Of a DNA stretch of 64,000 nt, positions 24,264 through 35,675 are shown in pieces; within the stretch, counting starts at the first letter, position 1; every line of letters begins with the position of its first letter. The position numbers were made by a program, and so were the translations under genes. The DNA comes from Macrolepiota albuminosa (lineage: Eukaryota > Basidiomycota > Agaricomycetes > Agaricales > Agaricaceae): positions 806,001-870,000 of the forward strand of contig JAMWFC010000090.1 of the NCBI GenBank assembly GCA_027475525.1, given 5' to 3'. The notes below the pieces were generated by a model. It made no database searches, had not been told where the DNA came from, and saw only the letters and a list, made by a program, of their open reading frames with translations.

Positions 24264-26458
24264 GTGCAATGTCGTCGGGCAATTCAAAAGCCCGGGATAA
24301 AAAGAGAGAATTCGCAGGTGCACTTTTACCACGCGAAAGTGCGTCCGCCGGATTCAACTCGGATTCAATATAGCAAAAAGTTGGAACTATCAAACATTGA
24401 TTGAGAACAGCATAAGAACGGCGAACACTGAAATTCAACTGGGGAGATCGGCTGCGACCTTTTTGGTGAGCGCCAATAGCACCAGAATTGTCGGAATGGA
24501 TCAGGACTCGTCTACAAGAGAGAATCAGAATATGAATTAAAAGAAAATAGAGTTATAGTGCCTGTTACGAAATTGCAATTGATGTAAAAGGTAGAATAAT
24601 ATTTCAATTGCGACTGATTCCAGCCAACAAATGTCACGACCGGGAATTTTCCAGTCGTCTTTCAGTTTCATCGTATGATGGAAATTTAACACGAGAATAC
24701 CGATACCCCATGACGTAGAGGCATCAACGAAAATATTAAGATCTTCGAGCGGCTGGATTGGATACAATTGGCGGTAAGCAGTAGAATCTTCCAAGCGAGC
24801 TTGCCACCATTTTAGAGCATGAATTAACGAGTTTGGAAGATGTCGTGAAATAAACTTGTTACCACGATAGGTGGACATGAAGTTTGAAAATACTGGAAGC
24901 CGGGAAGAGCCTTCAGGGAAAATGAAGCAAACGTGCACTAGGGTTCCATGCAAGACTTGGAGATCTCGAAGTTTAAAACCTTTATGGTTTTGATAGTCAC
25001 GAATCATTGAAGAAATACGATTTAGATATTTTGAGCGTTTAATATCTGGTAAGGACACACGCTTGAGTGCAATGTCCCATGCGAAACCAATAAAACAGAA
25101 TTGAGTGAGGAATTCTTTGCCGGATTTTTCAGGATGCCAAGGAACATTAAGAGGAGAAACGATATCAAGTATAGACTGGCTGTCATGAGCATAAGAAAAT
25201 TCGCCTCGACGGAAAGGACCATTAGTGTTTGGGAAGCGTAAACAGTTGATGTCATCTTCATATTTAAAAAACAAAGCATCATTTTTCGTTTCGGCAGACC
25301 AGATATCGATCAATGCGTTCGCGATCTGGCCTGAATTACTGCTAGCGGGCCTAGCTCCGAAAGGGTGTGTGTGGTCGATATAAAATTGGTTATTGAATGT
25401 GATAACAAGAAATGGTTTGTGATCCGGAAGTACAGGACAAGTACGATGGAAGGATTTTATGTCGAAACAACAAGCTTGCGTTCCAATGGGCGCTATAGCA
25501 ACCTGAAAGAAAAGAAGTCAGTAAACAAACTAAATTAATGAATTACAATACGGGAAAGAAATGGTCCGGGAATATTTAAGGGGCAAGTAAAAATTAACGC
25601 CCAAAGCAAGAAAAGAAGTCAATTCTAGGTTGACAGAAAGACATTGATAAAAGACAGGAAAATGGAAAGCGACAATTGAAATGATATGAAGAAACAGATG
25701 AGAGACGAAAAGTCAATGACAAATTGACATTAGAAATCAAGAAATAGACACGGATTGAAATAGGTGACGTTCGAAATGACATGTCAGAAACAGACAACGA
25801 ATGACAATTGACAATAGAAATCAAGAGACGAAATAAGACAAGAAATGTTTGAAAAGAAAAGAAATCGGGAATGAGAAAAGAGCGAACCTGTTCTGCGACA
25901 AGGTAAGCCATATCGAAACGTGTTAGAAAATCATCTCTGTCAATAAAACTATTAACTGAGAAAGTCCCAGAGACAGGGTCATCTTTCGAAAGATTACGGC
26001 AGACTCGATATTTGGGAGGCAAATTTTGACCCTGAGATTGTTCCGAAACTATGAGGGGAGAACAGTACACAGGTCCTCGGAGAATACGTTCAACATGTTT
26101 GAGAGAAAAAGGTCCTGACATGCGACCAAGTGCAATTTCGCTATCGAGGTACTCTTCGACAACTTGGGGGAATCGGTCGACCGTAGGATGATTAGATATA
26201 ATCACGGAGTCGGTGATTAGAGGAAGCGTGCCCAGAGGAAAACCATGGTCAAGATTGCGAACAAGATAAGGATAATGGGAAATGAGATTGTGTTTGAACA
26301 GAAGAGAATGAAATGCTTTTGAATTATAAGGATGTATAATTCTAGAGAATAGTTCATTATCTTGAGGAGAAAGGGGAGAAAGAGGAGATCGTGAATGAAC
26401 AATGGTAGAAAAATCTTGATAATTGAGAGGATCAGGCAAAGAACGCTTCCTAGGATCA
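24244..26458 (-). CDS. Ngaro reverse transcriptase-RNase H
   Basis: Copies element RNA to DNA. From the 5' side: LPPKYRVCRNLSKDDPVSG and RFDMAYLVAEQ, then a 385-nt GT-AG intron (25503-25887), VAIAPIGTQACCFDIKSFHR, HTHPFGARPASSNSGQIAN and KYEDDINCLRF with the catalytic DD pair. RNase H follows with FVDASTSWGIGI, a 62-nt intron (24507-24568), HSDNSGAIGAHQKGRS and ELNPADALSRG. The frame overlaps the end of gag in another phase, and no good start codon is seen, so frameshifting or an upstream intron is likely. All key residues remain. Confidence 0.8.
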
Positions 26459-28024
26459 AGTGCAGAATTGTCCGTTAAGAACACGCAAACATGTTTGTGA
26501 ACGTGAGAAGGCTGGATGGTTTCCCCCACAGAGGGAACAGACATGGAGGGCATCGCTCCCATGCCGATTGTCGCATGCTCGATTGAGATTGAAGACGCCG
26601 CAAATTCTTTTGAACTGTCCACTACGGGGGCTCTTAGCAATGACGATCTGATTGCCTGCGAGCCGAGCATAGAGTGGTTTGCCATCATCGAAGGAGACGA
26701 CATTGGCTGGGTGCTCAGTAAACCGGTGTGCCTTACCACATAAGAGACACGCCGGGGCAGACTCGCGAAAAAACGACGAGACAGGTTTACGAGGTGTACG
26801 GAAGGAGGTAACGTCACTTGCATAACTCATCCGTGGAACTTTTGAATCCATAAGTCTCTTGCGGTCGTCGATAAGCGCCCGATGTGACTGAAGTATGATG
26901 TCAACACGCAAAGCATATTTTGCCCAATTAAACACCACGTTGGCCATGAGAATTTCCAGACGAGCCTCACGCTCGAAGTTGTACCAGAGACAATAGGAAT
27001 TCTCAAAATCATCCACCTGTTTGAAAAAATTAAGATGCTTCTCGTATTCTATAGCGTGATTAGTAGAAGCAGAGGTCGGAGGGCTGACCACATCAACTAC
27101 TGTCGGTGCTTTAGACAAAAGCTTGAGGGCATCCAGAAGATTTTTAGAAGCCTCCAAAAATCGAAGGGGGGTTAAGCAAGCATGACTATCATCATTGCCC
27201 CATATCGAAACCATCTTGGCCATATCGAGCAAAAGGACTTTGTCCGCAGTTTTGTCATCTGGAATGAAAGATCGCACGACTTTAGTATGAATGGTTTGAG
27301 GTGAATTGTTAACCAAGTCAATCCTGTAATTAGTAAAGAAATGTAAGGGAGGAGGGAAACGGTTTCGGATATTCAACAGATAAATCGTCGGGATCACGAC
27401 CTCTCTAGATTCCCCAAGGGAACGCTCGACCGGACCTGGCATCTCCATACTACCAAGAAGTCTACGATGGATTGAACCATCGACGTCTTTATCCTTCCCC
27501 TTGGAGGCCTGGCGTTCCTCATCAGCTTGCTTCTTAAGGAGAATTCGACTGTCCACTATTTCACGAAGCAGCGAAGGAGGAAGTGGGGCCAAGAGGGCAC
27601 AGAGAGCCTCGCTATTAACGAGACTACGCATTTCGTCTTCCGAAAAGAAATATAAGGGCTGTAAGGGAGGACCAATATCCAGATCTGTCGGACGGGGAGC
27701 TGGTGTAATTTTCACATTAACAGTCTTCAGTATGCTAGCATTATTTTGGTCTTCAATGAGAGCATTCTCGCGGACTCGAACAGCCAACGGCAGTTGGAAG
27801 CGATTGATCCCATCAGGGAGTTTAGTTCTCCCATCAAAATCGAAATCGTCGGTCAATGGACCAGGAATACCCGCATTGGGTAAAATCTCGTTGTCTTGCT
27901 GGGATGGGACATCTGGAGCATTACTAGTCACACCTTGAGAGGCAGTATGGGAGGTGTGCTCGGTTTCGGTAGTCAAGGAGGGAACTAAAGGTTCGGAAGA
28001 TATGGGAATAACAGGTGTAGACAT
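26456..28024 (-). CDS. Ngaro Gag-like protein
   Basis: An uninterrupted 522-aa frame starting ATG at 28024, just inside A1. The N-terminus is Ser/Thr-rich, followed by a helical middle. The C-terminus has Cys/His clusters (CLLCGKAHRFTEH, and CSLCGGNHPAFSRSQTC) that would bind nucleic acid. Position and clusters identify it as the element's Gag; the sequence family itself is typical of mushroom tyrosine-recombinase retroelements. It is intact. Confidence 0.82.
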   Translation of the reverse strand: MSTPVIPISSEPLVPSLTTETEHTSHTASQGVTSNAPDVPSQQDNEILPNAGIPGPLTDDFDFDGRTKLPDGINRFQLPLAVRVRENALIEDQNNASILKTVNVKITPAPRPTDLDIGPPLQPLYFFSEDEMRSLVNSEALCALLAPLPPSLLREIVDSRILLKKQADEERQASKGKDKDVDGSIHRRLLGSMEMPGPVERSLGESREVVIPTIYLLNIRNRFPPPLHFFTNYRIDLVNNSPQTIHTKVVRSFIPDDKTADKVLLLDMAKMVSIWGNDDSHACLTPLRFLEASKNLLDALKLLSKAPTVVDVVSPPTSASTNHAIEYEKHLNFFKQVDDFENSYCLWYNFEREARLEILMANVVFNWAKYALRVDIILQSHRALIDDRKRLMDSKVPRMSYASDVTSFRTPRKPVSSFFRESAPACLLCGKAHRFTEHPANVVSFDDGKPLYARLAGNQIVIAKSPRSGQFKRICGVFNLNRACDNRHGSDALHVCSLCGGNHPAFSRSQTCLRVLNGQFCT

Positions 28025-28052
28025 GACACAAGCTGAGAGGACGACAATTTAC

Positions 28053-28233
28053 TCAAGAGAAAATTTTTATAACGAAGGGGATAGAGAAACAAATGAGGTC
28101 TCACATCGTACTCAAAAGCTTGTGAAACCATAAAAGGAAATAGGAATCACGAAAGGAAATAGGAGACGTCCTTAATAATCACCAGCCTTATCTCACGCTA
28201 GGCTAACCGGCAAGCGGGTAGCCTCAGCTTCCA
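28053..28233 (-). repeat. Ngaro repeat A1
   Basis: 181-bp left terminal repeat of the element (5' on the minus strand), matching A2. Confidence 0.95.
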
Positions 28234-28874
28234 GTAAGGTATATATATGCGGTGAGACAAAGCTAGGTTGGACAAAGCCATTGTCGCGTCGTGGTACTCC
28301 TTTGACCCTTCACGTCGTCACAATGACGTCGTTCTAACATGGTAATGGTCAATAACCTGGCACAGATAAACTTCACTTCCATCTTGCTTGATTTGAGTTA
28401 TAGTCTTTATACATTGAACCACGTTGCTATCTCAATGCATGAGAGTTTCCTATGTTATTACCTCATCTGGCATGCTAGGAAGCATTCAAGTGAGGAATTT
28501 TAAGGGAGCTATCACGCATACAAACTCAATGCGTAAATCTACGTTTAATACTGCCAATGCCATATCTCATAGTACTTCATCGGCATTTACAATGCCTAAA
28601 ATCAGCATTTGTGCGTCAAATTTTCAAAATATTGCTCAAAGATTGCCTCTCCGAGGCCTCAAATACGCTAGTTTGCGAGCAAAGCTTTTTCAGGAGCTTC
28701 GCGGGTCCTGTATAAGTTACTTACACCTTATTCTTAATAGTATATACTGTTATATCAACATTGAACTATTAAATGAGCATAAAATTTCACGACAACCTTA
28801 GACGGGCATCACCGTGATGATGACTTGATGAGTTTATCTAGTCCCATGAGACCTCCTCGAACGATACTGCGATT
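28234..28874. other. Intergenic interval
   Basis: No supported gene. A 125-codon plus-strand frame at 28424-28801 has no recognisable domain and a composition close to random. A dyad GCCTCTCCGAGGC lies at 28645. Confidence 0.4.
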
Positions 28875-30252
28875 CTAAGCAGTTTCAGAAGTGCTAGAGA
28901 TATGACGAGGAAGCAATGAAACACTGCTCAGCGTTGCTCCGGCACTATAGAACATCGTATCGCCACTCAAACTTCCTTGCGGACTGGAAGATGAGAAGGA
29001 AAGGTGACCGAAGGTTGCAGGGCGTGGTTCATGAGGGCTAGGATCCGAACTCGCAGCTGGTTGGGCCATAGAAATAATGAATGTGTCCACAACAGAGCGC
29101 TTTTCATTAACAAGGACTACAACCATTGATGGGTACATTGCCTTATGGGAAAAGGTTAGTCTGGCTGCTCAGAAAAAAAAAACACAGCTGACCGTGAAGA
29201 CAAAATAAACAGGAAAAATGATTGATGAGGCTAGACTAGAGAAGTATGTTGCAAATACGTTCACAACCTGTTGATGATCAAGTATTGTGATAAATGAAAT
29301 GATTACATTAAGTCTTACCTGAAGTGCACAATAGAAGACGCCAGACTCGACAAGTAACATCAAAATCTGGTCCACTGGCGATTGCTTTTTTTGGATACCA
29401 TAGCTCCTTAATTGTTTACGGTATGACCTTTTCTTATAGTCAGAGCTATGGGTCTCAGATTGTCCCTGACACGTTCGACGCACCATAACTTGAACCAGAT
29501 ACAAAAAGTAGCTCCAGCATTCGTCAACGTAGAGCATGGAAGGAAGAACAGTAAAGAATGGGGATCCAGTGCTTCCGAGGATAAAGCTTCGTTAATAGGC
29601 AAGGAAAGCAAGTTTCCGATGTTTTGACCGAGGCTCACAAAGTTCCGTATTGTAAACCCTATACAAGAGGTTGATAAATGGCAGAATAAGTAGCTGACAG
29701 TAAGTTATACCTATCGCGCACAGGAAGAAAAAACAAGGAGCAATAAGCATCCATCTGCTCTCAGTGTACAAGGTCACGGCCCTCCAAATGACAATCGCAT
29801 CGCCGATTAGAGGCTATGGATATGTTGCAAAATCCGTGGAAAGCAGGTAGGAATGATCCCGTACTATGAGTTGCATGGTAACTTGCTGGATGATCACCAT
29901 AGGTAAATAAGTATCCTTCGTAGCTAATTGATCCAGTGTAGAAAGAGTCATCGCAAAAATGACCCCAAGGGTAAGAACAAGCAAAGTCATGTTGATGACG
30001 CAGACCCAAAGTACCACTCGGCTTGAGCGCCTACTGAGACCGCGTCGCCTATAAGGGATGAGTGAGGTACTGATGTTCTTGACGGCGATACTCACCTGAG
30101 TTTCAAGATTGCGCGAATGAATAACGGTAGTGAAATCCCTGATAAAAACATAAATGATAGAAGAGAGCATCGATCTCTTTCTTACCACATAAAAGGGACA
30201 TAATAGTCAGCTTGATAACATTTGTTTTGCTTTGATCAGCGATGAACTGCAT
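28875..30252 (-). CDS. Multi-pass membrane protein (mushroom seven-helix family, VESG motif)
   Basis: Start ATG at 30252. Exons 30186-30252, 30096-30138, 29898-30048 and one ending at 29813 join in frame through GT-AG introns. Hydrophobic segments include KLTIMSLLCGISLPLFI, VVLWVCVINMTLLVLTLGVI, LIGDAIVIWRAVTLY, LIAPCFFFLCAIG, STLTNAGATFCIWFKLW, and LLVESGVFYCALQ with the VESG motif. The last exon has AMYPSMVVVLVNEKR and a Ser/Pro-rich cytoplasmic tail ending at 28875. This order is characteristic of large uncharacterised basidiomycete membrane-protein families (DUF6533/6534-like). Function is unknown. Internal exon borders at 29400-29700 are approximate. Confidence 0.78.
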
Positions 30253-30988
30253 GACAGACGACATATGGGAGGGTAGGAGGGGCTGCCCAAGGACACAATA
30301 GATTCTAGAGCTTGAGCATCTCTGTTCTTCAAGTTACCAATCCTTGTGATCACAAATTTTCTTACAGAATCTCCCTCGGCAAGTTCGGCGGGCCACATTG
30401 CAAGGAAGAAGCCACCGGGATCATCTCCAAAACCAGTATTTAAGCCAAGCCCATGATAGCCATCGAATGATAGTCTACACTATCGGCCTCAGCGTTCCGA
30501 GTCGTGTCGATGGTAAGTAATGCGTGAAACTCATGACACACCGGTGAACTTTAACAGAAATACATCATGAAGTACTGAATGTTAGACTCGACGGTCTGTA
30601 GCGATTTGGTTCCACGCTATGGAATGACTGGCAGCTATCAGAGCCTTGTTAACTCTGCATTGTTTAAATGGGACAGAAGTATGTCCGATGTGTTCTATTT
30701 TAGGCAAACGTTACACGGGACCTTCCTCCTGAGAATATCATGTCTTACTATCTTAGCTCTTCACAGCGTACATTCTGATGTTCTTAGTAGAATAGATCAC
30801 CAGATAGGACATGCAGTACGGTCATTCTCCGTGCACAGAATATTTGGCGGCATGGTCGCATTCGCCAGGTTGCAAGAACACGACGAAAATTCATGATCCT
30901 TACTGTCTGACAACGCACTGCGATAGGCTGCGTTTATCGAAAAAATCCTGGCACGTACATACACAACCGGGCTCAACTACCCGCTGAA
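30253..30988. other. Intergenic interval
   Basis: Contains the upstream region of the membrane-protein gene and the 3' side of the RING-like gene. A 105-codon plus-strand frame at 30579-30896 shows no domain and is not called. Confidence 0.4.
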
Positions 30989-32637
30989 TCAGACAAACAC
31001 CGCAATCGCCCCTCTTCCAGGGACCACGTCCTCGGAACTGATAGGTAGTGGAACCTTCTTCCCTTTCCTCTTGCCCCCGATCGGGTCCTTATCAGGCTCC
31101 GGGGCCCATATCCCGTCAATCTTGACGCTCGCGTGGACCCTTCCACAACTCTCTACAGGACATTGCCACTCATGTATATCCTCAACAAGCGGTTTTGTGC
31201 TTCGTTTACGTTTGCCGAGGACGTTCGTTGTAGCCGTTGAAGAAGGGAACATAGTAGGGACAGGTGGTAACGGAACACGAGATCGTAGCCGTGAACGCAC
31301 GGTGTTTGCAGCGGACGCGAAAATTTCCATATCGGAGAAGGTATTAGCGCCGTCGTTCGCCTTGGCTTTGCCTTTTCCTTTCCCACCAAGACACTCTTCT
31401 TCGGGAACACCGACAATATCCAAACATTTCCCATCAATCATATGCCCGCACCTCAATGCCCACACCTTCCTCCGTCGGCCTTCGTCACCAACAAGACCTC
31501 CACCAAGAACAAGAGGGTCCAAGCACCTAGCACAGACAAGAAGCTCACGTACAGATGCAGTGGGTGACGCAGGTGCTGACGATGGACCCGGACTCGCGAT
31601 GGATCCGTCCTCTAAATCCGACGCTACGAGATCGATAACAATAGGAGCGGGTTTGGGAGGAACGGGCTCTGGTGGGGCAAAATTGAACGTGTATCCCGGC
31701 TGTGGCGGATCAGGATGCGTGTATTCGACCTTGTACTTGTCATCCTCTGGACGCTGGCGACGGAACATCGGGTCCTGGAAGGCGAAACCGCCGGGCTGGA
31801 CCGCGGCGGCAGCGGCAGCATTGAGCGGTTCAAAACGGAAAAAACCATCGTCATCTTCATTGTTTGCAGGACTGATGCGTGCAAACGTGGTGTAGAGCTG
31901 CCGTAAAGCATTAACACCACGACCAAAAAGCCCAGGTTGTTCCTCGTTATTGACGATATGATTATGTAGATACCGATTCCTATCGCGGTTGTTATTGAGA
32001 CGGGGTCCTTGGTCGTTCAGAGCGATGATTGCGCCACCTAGACCGAGAGCAGGGATATGATGACGTTCATGTTCGGCTCGTGGTTGGGCAATCGGTAGCC
32101 GTCGGTGTCGGTTGGGGTGCGCAAGGACAGCGCTGGTAGATAAAGGTCGTATGTTACCCCCTAGATCGAAATTTCGCTCTATTGGACGAATTACAGGGGG
32201 TGTACCCGCGTCTAGTGTGCGTGGGTTTGTGGGAAAGCTAGCTAGAATAGAAAATCGGGGAGGTAAAGGTGGTACGGGTGGTTGCTGTATGGGTTCGGCG
32301 GCCGGTGGAGGTGGCGAAACCAGGCGTCTTCGCCGGGAAGCTGTATGAACTTGTGTTAGCCATTGTAAACCATACTAATGATAAACGAGGACTAGCCTGC
32401 ACGTGTGCTCCCAGACGCCTGGGCCTGAGACACACTTTCATCATCGCTATCAATGACAATGACCTCCCTAGGATGTCCTATCGGTCTCGAGAGAGTACTC
32501 GTACTTGGCATGTCGCCTAGCTCGTCAACGTCGATAATCTCGACGTCGACAACGGAACGCCGTCTCTGCTGAGAATGCCTCGGCATCACCTGTGTATCGC
32601 TGAGAGCAGACATTGGCCTTTCAAATACGGTGGCCAT
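30989..32637 (-). CDS. RING-like protein with three SUMO-interaction motifs (STUbL-like)
   Basis: A two-exon model, complement(30989..32340, 32403..32637), gives 528 aa with one GT-AG intron in frame. Three hydrophobic-acidic motifs fit SUMO-interaction motifs: VEIIDVDE (residues 32-39), VIVIDSDDE (59-67) and PIVIDLVASDLED (about 313-325). A RING-like cluster follows: C348 and C351 (CARC), C376-H378 and C384 (ALRCGHMIDGKC), then, after about 85 low-complexity residues, C472 and C477 (CPVESC) with H481. Lys/Arg-rich GKRKRS and GGKRKGKK segments suggest a nuclear location. SIMs plus RING is the layout of SUMO-targeted ubiquitin ligases, but the zinc spacing is unusual, so E3 activity is an inference. 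Confidence 0.8.
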
Positions 32638-33101
32638 GGTGGAAACAAGGAGATGGTGGTGGTTAGTCCTCGACGCCCAAGCCGGATTAGTCAGCAATGC
32701 ACAGACCTAGTCCAAATTTTGTCAGGTCAGGCCGTACAGCCCGAAGTTGATTCTTGTAAGATGTGTTCATCCAGACATGTTGTCTTCTCATAAATACAGT
32801 CTATGGACGTTGTGAATCAAAAGATGCATTTCCAGTGAAGTTAAGAATCAATGGCAATCCAAGGTTGATAGAGAAGTCTTGATCTCGAACTAATGTAACC
32901 ATTGAAGTTTTCATTGCTCTAACGGACATCTTTTTTCCCTCTTTACATATGCCCTGACCGATCCCTTTACGGAGACAAGCAGAGGGACCGTACAGTTGAG
33001 TTTAATTCACTCCATTGTAATCGAAAAATCTAAAGATAAATTCGGAATGATCCGACCTTCCTAAAGCGTTATTGTCCTTGTTGCCTTCATTGTCCTGTGT
33101 G
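32638..33101. other. Intergenic interval
   Basis: Upstream region of the RING-like gene; no coding or RNA feature seen. Confidence 0.4.
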
Positions 33102-34930
33102 TTTTTTTTTCATCTTTTATTACAAGCCCGAGGCACTGGGTGCCTATTTTGCTTGGTACATTAGACAGGGATAATACACTACAAGAGCTAATAAATTCCG
33201 ACCCTCCCGCATACATGGAGAAAGAGCTGGCCAGTGCATCTCAGTGCTCTTTAGATGTTACCCCTCTGCTGGTAAGCCCTGTAACAAACATGGCAGTGGA
33301 GGCAATGCAGGAGTGCTTTTGACAGGGGTTCTGATGGTTGAGTGATGAGTGTAGAGGCCGGTATCTCCACTGAACTGAAAAGTATAGAGGCTGAGAGCCA
33401 CATGCCATTATTAGTTGGTACATATATAAAGTAAATGGGAAAAGAAAATATAATCATGGGTGCCTGCAGTTTGTTAGCTGTAGGTGATGCAAGGTGTGAT
33501 GGTCATTTGCTGTGAGTCAGTGGTGTAAGTGTAGTATGTCATTGGGTGTTATTGGCAAGAGGAGGTGGCTGTATGAGTATGAATCAGAAAAATGTGGAAG
33601 TATTCAGTGGCATCAAGGTATCTGAACAGGCATTTGAGGCTAGCAGAGGAGGAGAGAAGAATGTGAAGGAACTCAGTTTTGCACTTTAAGGGCTGGGTAA
33701 GGTGTACATGGTGTTTGAACCAAAAGTTTAGATACTTGAAGAGGAAATAGTGTATCATTTCCACAAAGGAGACAGGCCGGAAACTCAGCTCTGTGAATAT
33801 GGAAAAGATGGAAGTTGAGTGAAATGTGGTTGATTCTTAGCTGGGTTAGGTTTGCCCAGCATCATCTGTTGAGGTTACTAACCAGTATGTAGTTTTTGGA
33901 AGGAAGAGAGATGTCCAGGATCTTGGTAGCTGGAGCTCTCAATAGCAGCATTTCCATATAACTTGGGTATTAACAAGGCAGGCTTGGCAAAAAGCTGGGA
34001 TGCTGTGAAGAAGAGGCTTTGAGCACAGAAATGAAGAATGAAGAGAAGTGTCACTATATAAGCCCATTGCAACTTCTTTGGCCAGAATGTCAGCTCTTTT
34101 GTTGGAGGTGAAGCCCTTGTGTCTGGGTGCCCAGTGAAACTGTAGAAAAATAATATATCTGGAATGTGGTGGATGCCTCTCACTCTGCCCTGTTATTTAA
34201 CTGACCCAGGATGCACTGCAGAGTCAGTCTTGCTTGCAGTAGAGTCTCTCAGCATAGTTGTGATGTGGTCCCAGAGGTAGTGGGCAGGATATGACTTTTA
34301 GTTGTTAAGAGTTCAGATGGCTGCTTGGCTGTCACTGCAAATGATTATCAGTCTTTGTAATTGACAGGAGATTGAGAGTAACATATGTAGGCCCAATGTA
34401 AACTCTACAACTTCCTCTTTGTAAACAGTGTGCTCCATAGCAGAGCCAAGGTAGTACCTCAGTGAAGCTGTTTCTCTGCCATTTATGTAGAGCACAGCTG
34501 ATACTTCAACTCCACCTTCAAAACCTAACCCATTGCAGAATATAGTAGTACTGGCTTGGTCAAAGGTGCAGTCAATGTCATCAAGGATAGGTAGTGTCTT
34601 GGATGTAGCAATGCCAGTGGTGAATGCTAATTTATAACTTGGATGGTGTCAGAATGCAGCAATAGTTTCTATTTGTGTTAGATCAATTAGAGCAAATCTG
34701 AAGAACTCTCAATTTTGCAGTGCAGTGGATGTATCTATAGAGCAGGTGAGTAGCTGGTAGCAATGAAAGGCAAATAGGCTGCTTTGGGAAAAATTTTCTC
34801 AAAGAGCAGTTTGACAGAAGTGTAAGAAAAATGCTTAACATCTGCAGAACTCCTTCTACAGAGCTATCAAGCACTGGTGACAAGCAGGAATTGAGCAAGC
34901 ATAGAGGCAGACAAAAGTCAGGCAAGGAAT
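33102..34930 (-). pseudogene. Tad-like LINE relic, 5'-truncated
   Basis: Minus-strand remains of the pol C-terminus of a non-LTR retrotransposon. RNase H pieces are readable (YYLGSAMEHTVYKEEVVEF about 34440, then ICSDSQAAI, then FHWAPRHKGFTSNKRAD about 34090), followed by a C-terminal zinc-finger-like segment (about 33780) and a tail that fits FRYLDATEYFHIF. The 3' end has AATAAA at about 33122 and an A-run at 33102-33111. The copy is dead: frames break repeatedly and the changes are mostly transitions. Confidence 0.75.
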
Positions 34931-35451
34931 CAGCAAGGCTAACTAAGTGGTTGAAGAGAGCTTACAATCAGTTTAGTGTGTAGGCCAGAAGAACACTGCT
35001 ATTGTTCAGCCTGGAGATATTATATCCACAGGTTGCTTTTATATATTATATTGATGGCTGTGCTATTACTAATACTGTTTAACTAATAGAGCCCTGGTAT
35101 GTAATAGAGTATGAGTAACAATAATTGATGCTGAGTAAAGTCTATGCATATGACTCATAAATACTAACTACTAGAAAACAAAAGATATAGAGCAGGCCAA
35201 GCAGTTATTCAGATGTGCTAAGAGTAGATGTGTCATCAGACTAAGCTCAGAATAAGGTTGTACATGGTCTGAAGACTAGTCTCCTGATACTGAACAGGGT
35301 GATAGAGATAATAGATTAAGAAGCATTTTTTATCCTGTATTATTGACAGCTATATATCAAGACAACATGCCAAAAGCAGTTAGAAGCAAGAATTTAAAAG
35401 AAAAAGCAGCCAGAATATGGCAAAACTACACCTCAATCTTTTAAGCTGGTA
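34931..35451. other. AT-rich interval
   Basis: No gene or clear repeat recognised; composition resembles decayed transposon DNA. Confidence 0.4.
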
Positions 35452-35670
35452 CACTGGCTCAAAAAACTGCCCCAATGTTTGGCCTTTTTAGAAAGATTCA
35501 CATGGTGTGTAATAATTACCTAAGCAAAAAAAATTATGCAAAATCACATGACATACAACTGCATCCTGGCTTTATAATAATGTATAAATCATGTGATTTT
35601 AACAAGAACTCGCTAATTAATAAATCAAACAAATATTTAATCATTGGGGCAGTTTTTTGACCCACTCTAA
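35452..35670. repeat. Tc1-like element, left long inverted repeat
   Basis: Starts CACTGGCTCAAAAAACTGCC after a TA dinucleotide (35450-35451). It matches, inverted and over about 220 bp, the right end at 59460-59675. Its inner end carries an inverted copy of its outer end (CATTGGGGCAGTTTTTTG at 35643-35660), so each long repeat is itself MITE-like. Confidence 0.85.
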
Positions 35671-35675
35671 TTTAC

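Larger units (their letters stand above)
21813..28233 (-). mobile_element. Ngaro-type tyrosine-recombinase retrotransposon
   Basis: The minus strand carries gag, reverse transcriptase-RNase H and tyrosine recombinase genes. Terminal repeats follow the Ngaro split-direct-repeat order A1-genes-B1-A2-B2: A1 28053-28233 and A2 22092-22272 are both 181 bp and nearly identical; B1 22273-22390 is 118 bp and B2 21813-22007 is 195 bp (118 plus a 77-bp duplication). An 84-bp unique segment separates A2 from B2. No methyltransferase domain (which would suggest DIRS) and no DDE integrase is present. Confidence 0.88.

Noticed and set aside
31071..31895. 274-codon plus-strand frame
   Set aside because: It lies wholly opposite the RING-like gene, whose frame, intron and motifs are convincing.
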